A stretch of DNA of 64,000 nucleotides, taken from contig NC_021985.1 in assembly GCF_000444875.1 (NCBI RefSeq), forward strand, positions 1,736,001 through 1,800,000. Direction: 5' to 3'. Positions 34,185-42,614 of the stretch are shown here, piece by piece. The number at the start of each line of letters is the position of its first letter. Position 1 is the stretch's first letter. The notes below the pieces were generated by a model that made no database searches, was not told the origin of the DNA, and worked only from the letters and a program-made list of their open reading frames with translations. A program made the position numbers and the translations under genes. This stretch comes from Streptomyces collinus Tu 365. GTDB lineage: Bacteria; Actinomycetota; Actinomycetes; Streptomycetales; Streptomycetaceae.

Positions 34185-35726
34185 TCAGATGAGGTCCATC
34201 GCGGCGACCTCGTCGGGACGGCCGTAGCTGACCGGACCCTGGAAACGGCGGCGGGCGGTGGCGAACCACCAGACCGTGGCCACGAGGAGGACGACGGCCA
34301 GCGCGATCGGCGCGTAGTTGAAGGAGTCGACGGTGATCGGCGAGGCCTGCGGCAGCATGAACAGGACGCTGCTGAGCAGGATCCAGATCACCGCGAGCCA
34401 GCCGATCGGCCGGCCCCAGCGGCCCAGGTGCCAGGGGCCGGGCCGGAACCCGTCGCCGAGCCGCAGCCGCAGGAAGATCGGCACGGCGTAGGCGAGGAAG
34501 AGTCCCACCACGTTGACGCTGACGATGGCGGTGAAGGCCGTGTGCGACCACCAGCCGGGGACGACGAGGCCGAGCGAGCAGGCCACCGCGAGCCACACCG
34601 CCTTGACGGGCGTACGGGTGCGCGGGGAGACCGAGTGCCACCAGCGGGAGCCGGGCATGGCGCCGTCCCGGGAGAAGGCGAAGATCTGCCGGGTGTTGCT
34701 GGTGAGGTTGGCCAGGCCGCAGAAGAGCATGGCGCCGATCACGATGAGGAGCATCGCCTTGGCGGTGCCGAGGCCGAGGCCGTCGATGAGGATCTGGACG
34801 GGCGGCGCGGAGGAACCGGCCACCTTGGCGTAGTCGCTAATGCTGTAGACCAGTGCGAGCATCAGGATCAGGCCGGTGATCGCCGAATAGCCGATGGCGC
34901 GGGTGATCCCCTTCGGCGCGTTGACCGTCGCCTGGACCGTTTCCTCGGACATGTGGAAGCTGCCGTCGAAGCCGGTGAAGGTCCAGCTGGTGACCAGCAG
35001 TCCGAGCATGCCGCCGTAAAGCCCGCTGGAGAAGCCGGTGTTGTTCACGAAATGTGTCACGAAGGACGCCGACTGATGATGGTCCGGCATCACGATGAGT
35101 GCGCTCACGATCACCACCAGTCCGATCAGCAGCCACCAGACGGAAATCCGGTTCAGCAGGGCGACGAGCTGGACGGTGTAGGTGTTGGCGAGGCCCTGCA
35201 GCACGATGATCAGCGCTGTGATCAGCACCGTCTGGTGCACGGTCGGCCGGTACGAGGGCCACTGCAGGGCGACGAACGCCTGGACGAAGGTCGCCGCCGC
35301 ATAACCCGTGGCGGCGGTGCCGCCGATCTGGCCCACGAAATTCAGCCAGCCGGTGAACCAGGACCAGGCGCCCTTGTGCCGCTTGGCGAGCTTCCCGGCG
35401 GAGAAGTACAGCGCACCGCTCGTCGGATAGGCGGAAGCGACTTCCGCCATGGCCGCGCCGATGAACAGCACCATGACGGAAACGCCTATCCAGCCGAACA
35501 CGAGAATACGGGGTCCGCCCGCGTTCATGCCGTAGCCGAAGGACGAGAAGATACCCGAAAGGATATTGATGATGGTGAACGAGATCGCGAAATTGTCGAA
35601 CGCCTTGAAGCGTCGGGTGAGTTTCCGCGGATAACCCATGGCGTGCAGGGTCGCGTCGTCGTCGAGCGCGACCGGGTCCGCATCACCACGGGACTTCGCC
35701 CGTGGCGCCGATGTCCGATCCGACAC
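34185..35726 (-). CDS. APC-family amino acid/GABA permease (ACT type)
   Basis: This encodes 513 residues from the GTG at 35726, with AAAGG eight bases upstream. Twelve membrane helices are evident. FDNFAISFTIINILSGIFSSFGYGMNAGGP is the family helix-1 motif with its unwound glycine region. The AEVASAYPTSGALYF and SWTFTGFDGSFHMSEET segments mark the amino acid-choline transporter group (GABA, choline or amino acids). Codons in the first half use more A/T at the third position than neighbouring genes, which may reflect a different history. It lies 41 bases after the TPR-like gene on the same strand. Confidence 0.9.
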   Translation of the reverse strand: MSDRTSAPRAKSRGDADPVALDDDATLHAMGYPRKLTRRFKAFDNFAISFTIINILSGIFSSFGYGMNAGGPRILVFGWIGVSVMVLFIGAAMAEVASAYPTSGALYFSAGKLAKRHKGAWSWFTGWLNFVGQIGGTAATGYAAATFVQAFVALQWPSYRPTVHQTVLITALIIVLQGLANTYTVQLVALLNRISVWWLLIGLVVIVSALIVMPDHHQSASFVTHFVNNTGFSSGLYGGMLGLLVTSWTFTGFDGSFHMSEETVQATVNAPKGITRAIGYSAITGLILMLALVYSISDYAKVAGSSAPPVQILIDGLGLGTAKAMLLIVIGAMLFCGLANLTSNTRQIFAFSRDGAMPGSRWWHSVSPRTRTPVKAVWLAVACSLGLVVPGWWSHTAFTAIVSVNVVGLFLAYAVPIFLRLRLGDGFRPGPWHLGRWGRPIGWLAVIWILLSSVLFMLPQASPITVDSFNYAPIALAVVLLVATVWWFATARRRFQGPVSYGRPDEVAAMDLI

Positions 35727-35767
35727 AGTTCGGCCTTTCTCTGGTGGGGGGCAGGGCACGTGCGCGG

Positions 35768-36724
35768 TCAGGCGGGTCCCGGGACGGGCAGGCCGCAGGC
35801 CCGGCGCGCCCTGGAGAGCTGCTCGGCGGGGTCGCCGAAGGCGCTCCAGGGCATGCGTGAGGCGTACGGGCCCATCGCCGTGAACACCGCCCGGGCCTCG
35901 AACTCGCGCTGGGCCATGACCAGCGCGTGCGCGAGGTAGGCCAGGTCGAGCACCGGGGTGAAGCGGTAACCGGTCGCCCTCGGCAGCCAGTGGTGGTAGA
36001 TCGCCAGGGCGGTGGAGCGCCACTGGGGCTGCTCCCAGACCCGGTCGGCGAGCAGTTGCGTGGGGTTGTAGCTCTCCACCAGGGCCACCAGCGGCAGCAG
36101 CCGCAGGACGGAGTCGGCGGGCGCCCGCTGGCTGAGGAACGCGGCCACGTCCCAGGCCGCGTTGACCGAGCCGCCGTGCCGGGTGAAGAAGAACGACAGG
36201 AAGCGGTGGTGCCCCTCGCGGTGCCAGGGGTCGAGCGACAGGATGTGCGAGAACAGCCGCCAGGGCCCGGGCGGAGCGGTCAGCAGCCCGTGCGGTGCGG
36301 GATCGCGCAGCCGGTGCAGCCGGGCCATGGCCAGTCGGGCGACCCAGGGCGTGGGGTCCTTCGGCGCCACGGCGGCCGCCCGGTCACAGGCGGTCAGGGC
36401 GATCCGCTCCAGCGTCTCGGCCCGCTCGTCGCGGTCGTCGGCGGCCCGGATCGCGCGCTGCACCGCGACGCGGGCCCACATCAGCGTGGACTCGGGCCCC
36501 GGCTCCTCGGCGAGCCAGCGTTCGACCAGGTCGCTCCCGGCGGCCTCGGAGGCCAGCACCAGCGAGCGGTGGGCCCGCAGCGGGAAGTCGGAACGCGTCT
36601 CGGCGAGGGCTTCCTGCGCGTATCGATAACGCCCGGCGCGCACATCGACGCATACGCTCGCCAGGACGCGGTCGTCGGCCGCCGGATGCCAAACATAGTG
36701 CCCTTCGAATAACTCCGCGGCCAT
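35768..36724 (-). CDS. TPR-like helical protein with an early TTA codon
   Basis: This encodes 318 residues, all helical, without signal or membrane segments. The DPTPWVARLAMARLHRL and FSHILSLDPWHREGHHRFLSFFF segments suggest degenerate TPR-like repeats. I do not recognise a family. Codon 5 is TTA (36712-36710), the rare leucine codon read by the bldA tRNA in Streptomyces, so full expression should depend on development. It may be co-transcribed with the APC permease gene downstream. Confidence 0.75.
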   Translation of the reverse strand: MAAELFEGHYVWHPAADDRVLASVCVDVRAGRYRYAQEALAETRSDFPLRAHRSLVLASEAAGSDLVERWLAEEPGPESTLMWARVAVQRAIRAADDRDERAETLERIALTACDRAAAVAPKDPTPWVARLAMARLHRLRDPAPHGLLTAPPGPWRLFSHILSLDPWHREGHHRFLSFFFTRHGGSVNAAWDVAAFLSQRAPADSVLRLLPLVALVESYNPTQLLADRVWEQPQWRSTALAIYHHWLPRATGYRFTPVLDLAYLAHALVMAQREFEARAVFTAMGPYASRMPWSAFGDPAEQLSRARRACGLPVPGPA

Positions 36725-36933
36725 GTCCCCCTGTCCGTCCCCGTTCGATGTGTGCGTGGTCGCGCAGGAGGCACCTTACTCAGCAGCGGAGGCACCGGGA
36801 ACGCCGAATTTCACATATCGGTCAACGGATCGGGAACGAATATCCCTTTGATTGACCGGAGGTCAGCCAGTGGTTCAAGAAGTGACGTTTCCGGGGCCGC
36901 CGGTCCGGTCCCTATGGGCCGCTACTAGACTGT

Positions 36934-37578
36934 TTGCGGGAAAAGGCCCCCACACCGCACCACACCTCAGGAACCGTCATTCACGACCTCGCCGCCCGGC
37001 TGCGCCGGCTCCCCCCGTCCTGCGGACCCGTCCGGCTGGTCGCCGTGGACGGCCACGCGGGCTCCGGGAAGTCCACGTTCGCCGCGCGGCTGGCCGCCAC
37101 GCTCGGCGGGGCACCGGTCCTGCGCCTGGACGACATCGCCAGCCACGAGCGGCTCTTCGCCTGGACGGACCGGCTGATGAGCCAGGTGATCACCCCCTAC
37201 TCCCGCGGCGAGGACGCGCGCTACACGCCGTACGACTGGCGCGCCCGGACCTTCGGCCCGCCGCGACCCCTGCCGTCCGCTCCCGTGGTGCTGCTGGAGG
37301 GGGTCGGCGCCGGACGCAGGGCACTGCGGCCGCATCTGGCCCGGCTGCTGTGGATGGAGCTGCCGCGCGAGGAGGCCTGGGCGCGCGGCCGGGCCCGGGA
37401 CGGGGCGGAGCAGCGGGAGTTCTGGACCGGGTGGGTCGAGGCGGAGCGGGCGCACTTCGCCGCGGACCCCTCGCGCCCCCATGCGGACCTCCTGGTGCAC
37501 CAGACACCGCAGGGGTACGAGGTGCTTCCGGGGCCCGCCGGCGAGGCTTGGACCGGACCAGTTCCTCACCCAGGGTGA
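36934..37578 (+). CDS. P-loop kinase of the uridine kinase-like group
   Basis: The protein is about 200-214 residues long. Walker A is VAVDGHAGSGKSTFAARLA and a kinase lid region is GRARDGAEQREFWTGW. A VVLLEGVGAGRRALRPHLA strand lies in the position expected for the Walker B region of uridine-kinase-like NMP kinases. The substrate is unknown. The start is unclear. The only standard in-frame start before the P-loop is TTG at 36934, two bases after a TAGACT -10-like element. An ATT at 36979 has AGGA six bases upstream and fits the usual beginning of the domain better. Confidence 0.75.
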   Translation: MREKAPTPHHTSGTVIHDLAARLRRLPPSCGPVRLVAVDGHAGSGKSTFAARLAATLGGAPVLRLDDIASHERLFAWTDRLMSQVITPYSRGEDARYTPYDWRARTFGPPRPLPSAPVVLLEGVGAGRRALRPHLARLLWMELPREEAWARGRARDGAEQREFWTGWVEAERAHFAADPSRPHADLLVHQTPQGYEVLPGPAGEAWTGPVPHPG

Positions 37579-37649
37579 CGGGCCGTCCGTGATGTGGTGA
37601 ACCCGTGAAGACCCCTGCGGGGGAACTTCTTTGACTGCTCCGGGGACGC

Positions 37650-37679
37650 TTGACCCGGGGACCGTGCAGGTCTTACGTT
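37650..37679 (+). promoter_or_regulatory. Vegetative-type promoter of a predicted small RNA
   Basis: TTGACC (37650-37655), an 18-base spacer and TACGTT (37674-37679) form one of the best housekeeping promoters in the window. The first base of the transcript should fall near 37684-37687. The nearest annotated gene start downstream is 345 bases away, beyond a terminator-like hairpin. Confidence 0.7.
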
Positions 37680-37683
37680 CTCA

Positions 37684-37740
37684 ATGTGCGGCCCTGCGGA
37701 GCCGCCCGAAGACGCGAAGCCCCCGGTTGTTCCCCCGTGA
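37684..37740 (+). CDS. Possible 18-residue proline-rich leader peptide
   Basis: ATG at 37684 opens an 18-codon frame (MCGPAEPPEDAKPPVVPP) ending with TGA at 37738-37740, inside the loop of the terminator-like hairpin. The ATG lies where the transcript from the promoter at 37650-37679 should begin, so translation would be leaderless. The proline pairs (PP three times) could slow ribosomes. There is no family match; the frame may be chance. Confidence 0.35.
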   Translation: MCGPAEPPEDAKPPVVPP

Positions 37741-37752
37741 TCGGGGGCTTCG
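37715..37752 (+). terminator. Strong intrinsic terminator-like hairpin
   Basis: CGAAGCCCCCG (37715-37725) pairs perfectly with CGGGGGCTTCG (37742-37752) across a 16-base loop, followed by TTCT. This may be a constitutive end or an attenuator for the AAA+ gene. Confidence 0.75.
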
Positions 37753-38031
37753 TTCTGCCCTCAGGGCCCCTTTTCCGCCGCTTCGCGCGCCGATCCGCTC
37801 ACCCTGTGTCACCTCACGGTGCGCGCCCCGTCTGCTCCCACCTCGTCGAACGGCCCGTGCGGCACCCTACGGCGCGCGGTGCTCCCGCGGGTACGATGCC
37901 TTCGGTGCGACCTTCGAGCGGCTGCCCCGCGCACCGGCAACTCCGGTCCGCGGCACAGCGGTTCGACCGCGGCGGCCGCCGGGCGCCTGCCCGGCGGTGA
38001 ACCAACGGGGGCACGGTCTGTGGGGGACGTG

Positions 38032-39900
38032 ATGGACTTCGGCACGCAGGGCCCCGAGGCCCCGGCCGACCTCGCCTGGCTGCGAGGCGTGGACGCCTAC
38101 ACGATGGGCGCCTACCCGCAGGCCGAGGAGGAGTTCCGGGCTGCGGCCCGGCTGGACCCGGGGATGGCGGACGCCTGGCTCGGGCTGCACGCCCTGCGGG
38201 TCGACACGACGACCGCGCTGCTGCGGATGTTCCGGCACCGCGAACGCTTCGGGGAACAGCGCGCCCGGCACCGCAGGACCCTCAACTCGTGGTACTGGCT
38301 GGGCTGGTGGGTGCAGCCGGTGCTGGAGAGCCCGCGCGACCTGCTGCTGGCGCACGCCTCGCACTGGCTGGACGGCCGGCACGTGCCGGAGCTGGACCGG
38401 GCGCTGGCCGGGCTGCCGCCGGTGGACACCGACCCGCAGGTCCGCTTCCTGCACTCCTGCCGTGCCTACCTGGTCAAGGACTGGGACCAGCTGGTCCGGC
38501 ACACCGACCCGCTGCTCGACGACCAGCTGCTCGGCATCGAGGCCGGCCTGTTCGGCGGGATGGCCCGGGTCAGGCTGGAGATGTACGGGCAGGCCGAGCC
38601 GCTGCTGTCGGCGGCCCTGATGCGGTGCCGCAGCGAGCAGCCGCAGCGCAAGGAGCTGCGCTACTGGCTGGCACGGGCGCACGAGGGGACCGGGCGCAGC
38701 GCCGCGGCGCTGCCGCTGTACCGGGCGGTGCACCGGGTCGATCCCGCCTTCATGGACACCGCGGCCCGGCTCGCGGCGATCGCCGAGGGCGACGGCTACG
38801 ACGACTCCGCCGACCTCGCGGCGATCACCCTGACCGGTACCGGGGCCGACGCGGTGGACGGGCCGGACACCCTCGATCCCCTCTTCGGCACCGAGGGGCG
38901 CGACCTGCGGCTGTCCGAGCCGGACCTGCCGACCGGACCGCTGCCGTCGGTGCCCGGTCCCGCGGTGCGCCTGAAGAGCGGGATGCCGTCCTCGTCCTGG
39001 CCGCTGCCGGGGGGCCCGACCGACTCGGTGTTACTCGAGGAGGCGCTCGCCGAACTGGAGCGCATGGTGGGGCTGGAACCGGTCAAACGGCAGGTCAAGG
39101 CGCTGTCCGCGCAGCTGAACATGGCCCGGCTGCGGGCCGGGCAGGGGCTGCCGGTGCAGCCGCCGAAACGGCATTTCGTCTTCTCCGGGCCGTCGGGGAC
39201 CGGCAAGACCACGGTCGCCCGGATCCTCGGCCGGGTCTTCTACGCGCTGGGACTGCTCGGCGGTGACCATCTGGTCGAGGCGCAGCGGGCCGACCTCGTC
39301 GGCGAGTACCTGGGACAGACGGCCGTGAAGGCCAACGAGCTGATCGACTCCGCGATCGGCGGGGTGCTGTTCGTGGACGAGGCGTACTCGCTGTCCAACT
39401 CGGGCTACGGCAAGGGCGACGCCTACGGGGACGAGGCGCTGCAGGTGCTGCTGAAGCGGGCCGAGGACAACCGGGACCACCTCGTGGTGATCCTGGCCGG
39501 CTATCCGGAGGGCATGGACCGGCTGCTCGCGGCCAACCCCGGTCTGTCGTCCCGTTTCACCACCCGGGTCGACTTCCCCTCCTACCGGCCGTCGGAGCTC
39601 ACCGAGATCGGCAAGGTGCTCGCGGCGGAGAACGGGGACCTCTGGGACGAGGAGGCGCTGGAGGAGCTGCGCTCCATCGCCGGGCACGTGGTCGACCAGG
39701 AGTGGATCGACGAGCTGGGCAACGGGCGCTTCCTGCGCACGCTGTACGAGAAGAGCTGCGCGTACCGGGACCTGCGGCTGTCGGGGTGTCCGGGGGCGCT
39801 GTCCCGGCAGGACCTGGCGACCCTCAGGCTGCCGGACCTGATGCAGGCGTACGGAGAGGTGCTGTCGGGGCGCGGACCGCAGGACCCGTCGGCCCTGTGA
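38032..39900 (+). CDS. EccA-like AAA+ ATPase (CbxX/CfxQ family) with TPR-like N-terminus and a TTA codon
   Basis: This encodes 622 residues from the ATG at 38032, with GGGGG five bases upstream. Residues 1-300 are helical, TPR-like (VDAYTMGAYPQAEEEFRAAARLDPGMADAW). An acidic linker follows, then a CbxX/CfxQ AAA+ module: Walker A GPSGTGKT (386-393), Walker B LFVDEAYSL (D449, E450), sensor VVILAGYPEGM and arginine-finger region NPGLSSRF. This layout equals EccA of type VII secretion, but no other ESX gene is nearby. Codon 334 is TTA (39031-39033), so translation should need the bldA tRNA. A terminator follows. Confidence 0.9.
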   Translation: MDFGTQGPEAPADLAWLRGVDAYTMGAYPQAEEEFRAAARLDPGMADAWLGLHALRVDTTTALLRMFRHRERFGEQRARHRRTLNSWYWLGWWVQPVLESPRDLLLAHASHWLDGRHVPELDRALAGLPPVDTDPQVRFLHSCRAYLVKDWDQLVRHTDPLLDDQLLGIEAGLFGGMARVRLEMYGQAEPLLSAALMRCRSEQPQRKELRYWLARAHEGTGRSAAALPLYRAVHRVDPAFMDTAARLAAIAEGDGYDDSADLAAITLTGTGADAVDGPDTLDPLFGTEGRDLRLSEPDLPTGPLPSVPGPAVRLKSGMPSSSWPLPGGPTDSVLLEEALAELERMVGLEPVKRQVKALSAQLNMARLRAGQGLPVQPPKRHFVFSGPSGTGKTTVARILGRVFYALGLLGGDHLVEAQRADLVGEYLGQTAVKANELIDSAIGGVLFVDEAYSLSNSGYGKGDAYGDEALQVLLKRAEDNRDHLVVILAGYPEGMDRLLAANPGLSSRFTTRVDFPSYRPSELTEIGKVLAAENGDLWDEEALEELRSIAGHVVDQEWIDELGNGRFLRTLYEKSCAYRDLRLSGCPGALSRQDLATLRLPDLMQAYGEVLSGRGPQDPSAL

Positions 39901-39903
39901 GCA

Positions 39904-39929
39904 CCGTGCGCCCCCGAGGGGGCGCACGG
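39904..39929. terminator. Terminator after the AAA+ gene
   Basis: CCGTGCGCCCCC (39904-39915) and GGGGGCGCACGG (39918-39929) form a near-perfect GC hairpin four bases after the stop codon. It lies between convergent genes and may work in both directions. Confidence 0.8.
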
Positions 39930-39990
39930 GCGGGCCGACGGGTCCTGCCGGGCTCGCGCGGCGGGCGCCGGGCCGTGCCGCCGGCACGAC

Positions 39991-41079
39991 CTAGGTGGTC
40001 AGCGCCTCCTCCGGCTCACCGCTCGTCCTCGGTTCCGTCAGGCGGACGTCGCCCGCCTGACGGTGCGCGGGGTCGCGCACCTCGCCGACCAGCAGCTCCA
40101 GCACGTCCTCCATGGCGACCAGGCCCAGCACCCGGCCGGACGCGTCCGCCACCTGCGCCAGGTGGGTGGCCGCCCGCCGCATGACGGTCAGGGCGTCGTC
40201 CAGGGCGAGTTCGCTGCGCAGGGTCGTCATGGGGTGCCAGATGTGCTGGGGCACCGCGCGCTCCGAGTCCTCCAGGTCCAGGACGTCCTTCACATGGACG
40301 TAGCCCATGAAGGCGCCCTTCTCCGTGGCCGCCACGGGGAAGCGGGAGTAACCCGTACGGGCCGTCAGGGCGACGATCTCGCCGGGGGTCACCGCCGGCG
40401 TCACCGTCACCAGCGACTCACGGCGCAGCAGGACGTCCGTCACCGGGCGGGAGCCCAGCTCCAGGGCGTCCTCCAGGCGCTCCTGCTCCTCCGGGTCGAG
40501 CAGCCCCGCCTGGCCGGAGTCCTCCAGCAGGCGGTTGAGCTGCTCGCTGGTGACGACGGCCTCGACCTCGTCCTTGGGGTCGACACGGAAGATCCGCAGG
40601 ATGCCCTGCGCGCACGCGCCCAGCGCCACGGTGATCGGCCGGCAGACCCGGGCGAACCAGACCAGGCCGGGGCTCAGCCACAGCGCGGCCTTCTCCGGAG
40701 CGGCCATGGCGAGGTTCTTCGGGACCATCTCGCCGATGACGAGGTGGAAGAAGACCACGGCGGCGAGGGCGATGACGTAACCGAGCGGGTGGATCACGCC
40801 GTCCGGGAGGTGGACCGCCTCGAACAGCGGCTCCAGCAGGTGCGCCACCGTCGGCTCGGCCACCGCGCCGAGCGTCAGGGAGCAGACGGTGATGCCGAAC
40901 TGTGCGGCCGCCATCATCTGCGGCAGCCGCTCCAGGCCGTGGATCACCTGGCGGGCGCGGGCCGTGCCGAGCGGCTCGATCTGGCTGCGGCGCACGGAGA
41001 CCAGCGCGAACTCGGCGCCGACGAAGAAGCCGTTGGCGAGGACGAGCAGCGCGGCGAAGAGCAGTTGCAGGACGCTCAT
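39991..41079 (-). CDS. CNNM-type (DUF21-CBS) membrane protein, second copy
   Basis: This encodes 362 residues. An N-terminal DUF21/CNNM membrane domain of four helices (VLANGFFVGAEFALVSVRRSQIE; VIGEMVPKNLAMAAPEKAA) is followed by two CBS domains (about 205-330). It lacks the CorC/HlyC-type C-terminal domain of its upstream neighbour. The family includes Mg2+/Co2+ handling proteins long mislabelled as hemolysins. It starts inside the stop codon of the longer paralogue, so the two are co-translated and probably assemble together. Confidence 0.9.
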   Translation of the reverse strand: MSVLQLLFAALLVLANGFFVGAEFALVSVRRSQIEPLGTARARQVIHGLERLPQMMAAAQFGITVCSLTLGAVAEPTVAHLLEPLFEAVHLPDGVIHPLGYVIALAAVVFFHLVIGEMVPKNLAMAAPEKAALWLSPGLVWFARVCRPITVALGACAQGILRIFRVDPKDEVEAVVTSEQLNRLLEDSGQAGLLDPEEQERLEDALELGSRPVTDVLLRRESLVTVTPAVTPGEIVALTARTGYSRFPVAATEKGAFMGYVHVKDVLDLEDSERAVPQHIWHPMTTLRSELALDDALTVMRRAATHLAQVADASGRVLGLVAMEDVLELLVGEVRDPAHRQAGDVRLTEPRTSGEPEEALTT

Positions 41080-42410
41080 CGCACGGCCTCCGCGACGTTG
41101 ACCGCCGGGACCGTGCGGACCAGGCGGACCCGTTCGGCGCGGTAGTGGCCGACCTGGCGGACGGACAGCCGCCAGCCGGGCAGTTCCGCGCGGTCGCCGG
41201 GTGCCGGGATACGGCCGAGCAGGTCGGCGACCAGGCCGGCGACGGTCTCGTAGGGCCCCTCGGGCACGTCGAGGCCTATGCGCAGCAGGATGTCGACGCG
41301 GCAGCTGCCGTCGACGTCCCAGGCCGGCCTGCCGTCCTCCGGCAGGGCGACGGCCAGCTCGGGCACGTCCTTGGCGTCGTGCTCGTCGCGGACCTCGCCG
41401 ACGAGTTCCTCGACGATGTCCTCCAGGGTGACCACACCGGCCGTGCCACCGTACTCGTCCACCACGACCGCGATGGGCTGCTCGCTGCGCAGCCGGGCCA
41501 GCAGGGGCTGGACCGGGAGCGTCTCGGGTACGAGCAGCGCCTTGCGGGCGATACGGCTGACCGGGGTACGCAGCCGGTCGTGCACCGGGACCGCCAGCGC
41601 GTCCTTGAGGTGGGCCATGCCGACCATCTCGTCGATCTTCTCCCGGTAGACGGGGAAGCGGGAGAGGCCGGTGGCACGGGTGAGGTTCACGACGTCCTCG
41701 GCGGTGGCCGAGTCCTGGAGCGCGCTGACCTTCACCCGGGGGGTCATGACGTGCTGCGCGGTGAGGTCGCCGAGGGACAGGGTGCGCACGAAGAGGTCCG
41801 CGGTGTCCTGTTCCAGGGCGCCGGCCTGGGCGGAGTGCCGAGCCAGGGACACCAGTTCGCCCGGGGTGCGGGCGGAGGCCAGCTCCTCGGTCGGTTCGAC
41901 GCCCAGGGCACGCACCAGCCGGTTGGCGACCGTGTTGAGCATGGCGATCACCGGCCGGAACAGGCGGGAGAAATGGTGCTGGGGACCCGCGACGAAGCGC
42001 GCGACCTGCAGCGGCCGCGACACCGCCCAGTTCTTGGGCACCAGCTCGCCGATCACCATCTGGACGGCGGAGGCCAGCAGCATGCCGACGACCACGGCGA
42101 CGCCGGAGACGGCGCCCTCGGGCAGTCCGACGGCCGTGAACGGGCCGCGCAGCAGGGTGGCCAGGGCCGGTTCGGCGAGCATGCCGACGACCAGGGAGGT
42201 GATGGTGATGCCCAGCTGGGTGCCGGAGAGCTGGAAGGAGAGCTCCTTCAGCGACTCCACGACCGTGCGGGCGCGCTTGTCGCCGTCGGCGGCGGCCTTC
42301 TCGGCTTCGGGACGCTCGACCGTCACCAGGCCGAATTCGGCCGCCACGAAGAAGCCGTTGGCGAGAATCAACAGGAACGCCGCTCCGAGGAGCAGCAGGG
42401 AGAGGGTCAC
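41076..42410 (-). CDS. CNNM-type (DUF21-CBS-CorC) membrane protein, first copy
   Basis: This encodes 444 residues from a GTG. DUF21/CNNM helices (LANGFFVAAEFGLVTVERPEAEK; VIGELVPKNWAVSRPLQVA) are followed by paired CBS domains (TPRVKVSALQDSATAEDVV; VVDEYGGTAGVVTLEDIVEELVGE) and a CorC_HlyC domain at the C-terminus (DGSCRVDILLRIGLDVPEG). It acts in the cytoplasmic membrane in Mg2+ or Co2+ homeostasis by family analogy. It overlaps the shorter paralogue by four bases. Confidence 0.92.
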   Translation of the reverse strand: MTLSLLLLGAAFLLILANGFFVAAEFGLVTVERPEAEKAAADGDKRARTVVESLKELSFQLSGTQLGITITSLVVGMLAEPALATLLRGPFTAVGLPEGAVSGVAVVVGMLLASAVQMVIGELVPKNWAVSRPLQVARFVAGPQHHFSRLFRPVIAMLNTVANRLVRALGVEPTEELASARTPGELVSLARHSAQAGALEQDTADLFVRTLSLGDLTAQHVMTPRVKVSALQDSATAEDVVNLTRATGLSRFPVYREKIDEMVGMAHLKDALAVPVHDRLRTPVSRIARKALLVPETLPVQPLLARLRSEQPIAVVVDEYGGTAGVVTLEDIVEELVGEVRDEHDAKDVPELAVALPEDGRPAWDVDGSCRVDILLRIGLDVPEGPYETVAGLVADLLGRIPAPGDRAELPGWRLSVRQVGHYRAERVRLVRTVPAVNVAEAVR

Positions 42411-42535
42411 GCTGCCACCGCCTTCCCGCTGTGTCGGGTCGGGGCGGCGCAGGTACTACAGGACGATCCGTCCATCGCCGGAGGGGGTCACTCCTCGGGT
42501 AGCAGGAGCCCCTGGCACCGGGCGGCGCACAGGGA

Positions 42536-42562
42536 CGGAGGCGCAGCGAAGGAGCGCCTCCG
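42536..42562 (-). terminator. Terminator of the rib-his operon
   Basis: CGGAGGCGC (42536-42544) pairs with GCGCCTCCG (42554-42562) across nine bases. It lies 52 bases past the PH-protein stop codon, ahead of the CNNM genes on the same strand. Confidence 0.55.
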
Positions 42563-42614
42563 CCACCAGGTTAATCAAGACACGGGCCAGGGGGGCAGGG
42601 TGGACGCCCCCGAG

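Larger units (their letters stand above)
37684..37757 (+). ncRNA. Predicted small RNA or leader RNA ending in a terminator
   Basis: The stretch from the predicted start to the T-rich end is about 70-75 bases. A first hairpin (GCGGC with GCCGC around 37689-37706) and a strong final hairpin (37715-37752) fill it. It could be a free-standing small RNA, or the attenuated leader of the AAA+ gene at 38032. The region 37758-38031 contains no gene I can support. Confidence 0.55.

Noticed and set aside
38032..39900. A type VII secretion locus
   Set aside because: Only an EccA-like ATPase is present; no EccB, EccC, EccD, EccE, WXG100 or mycosin gene is in the window.
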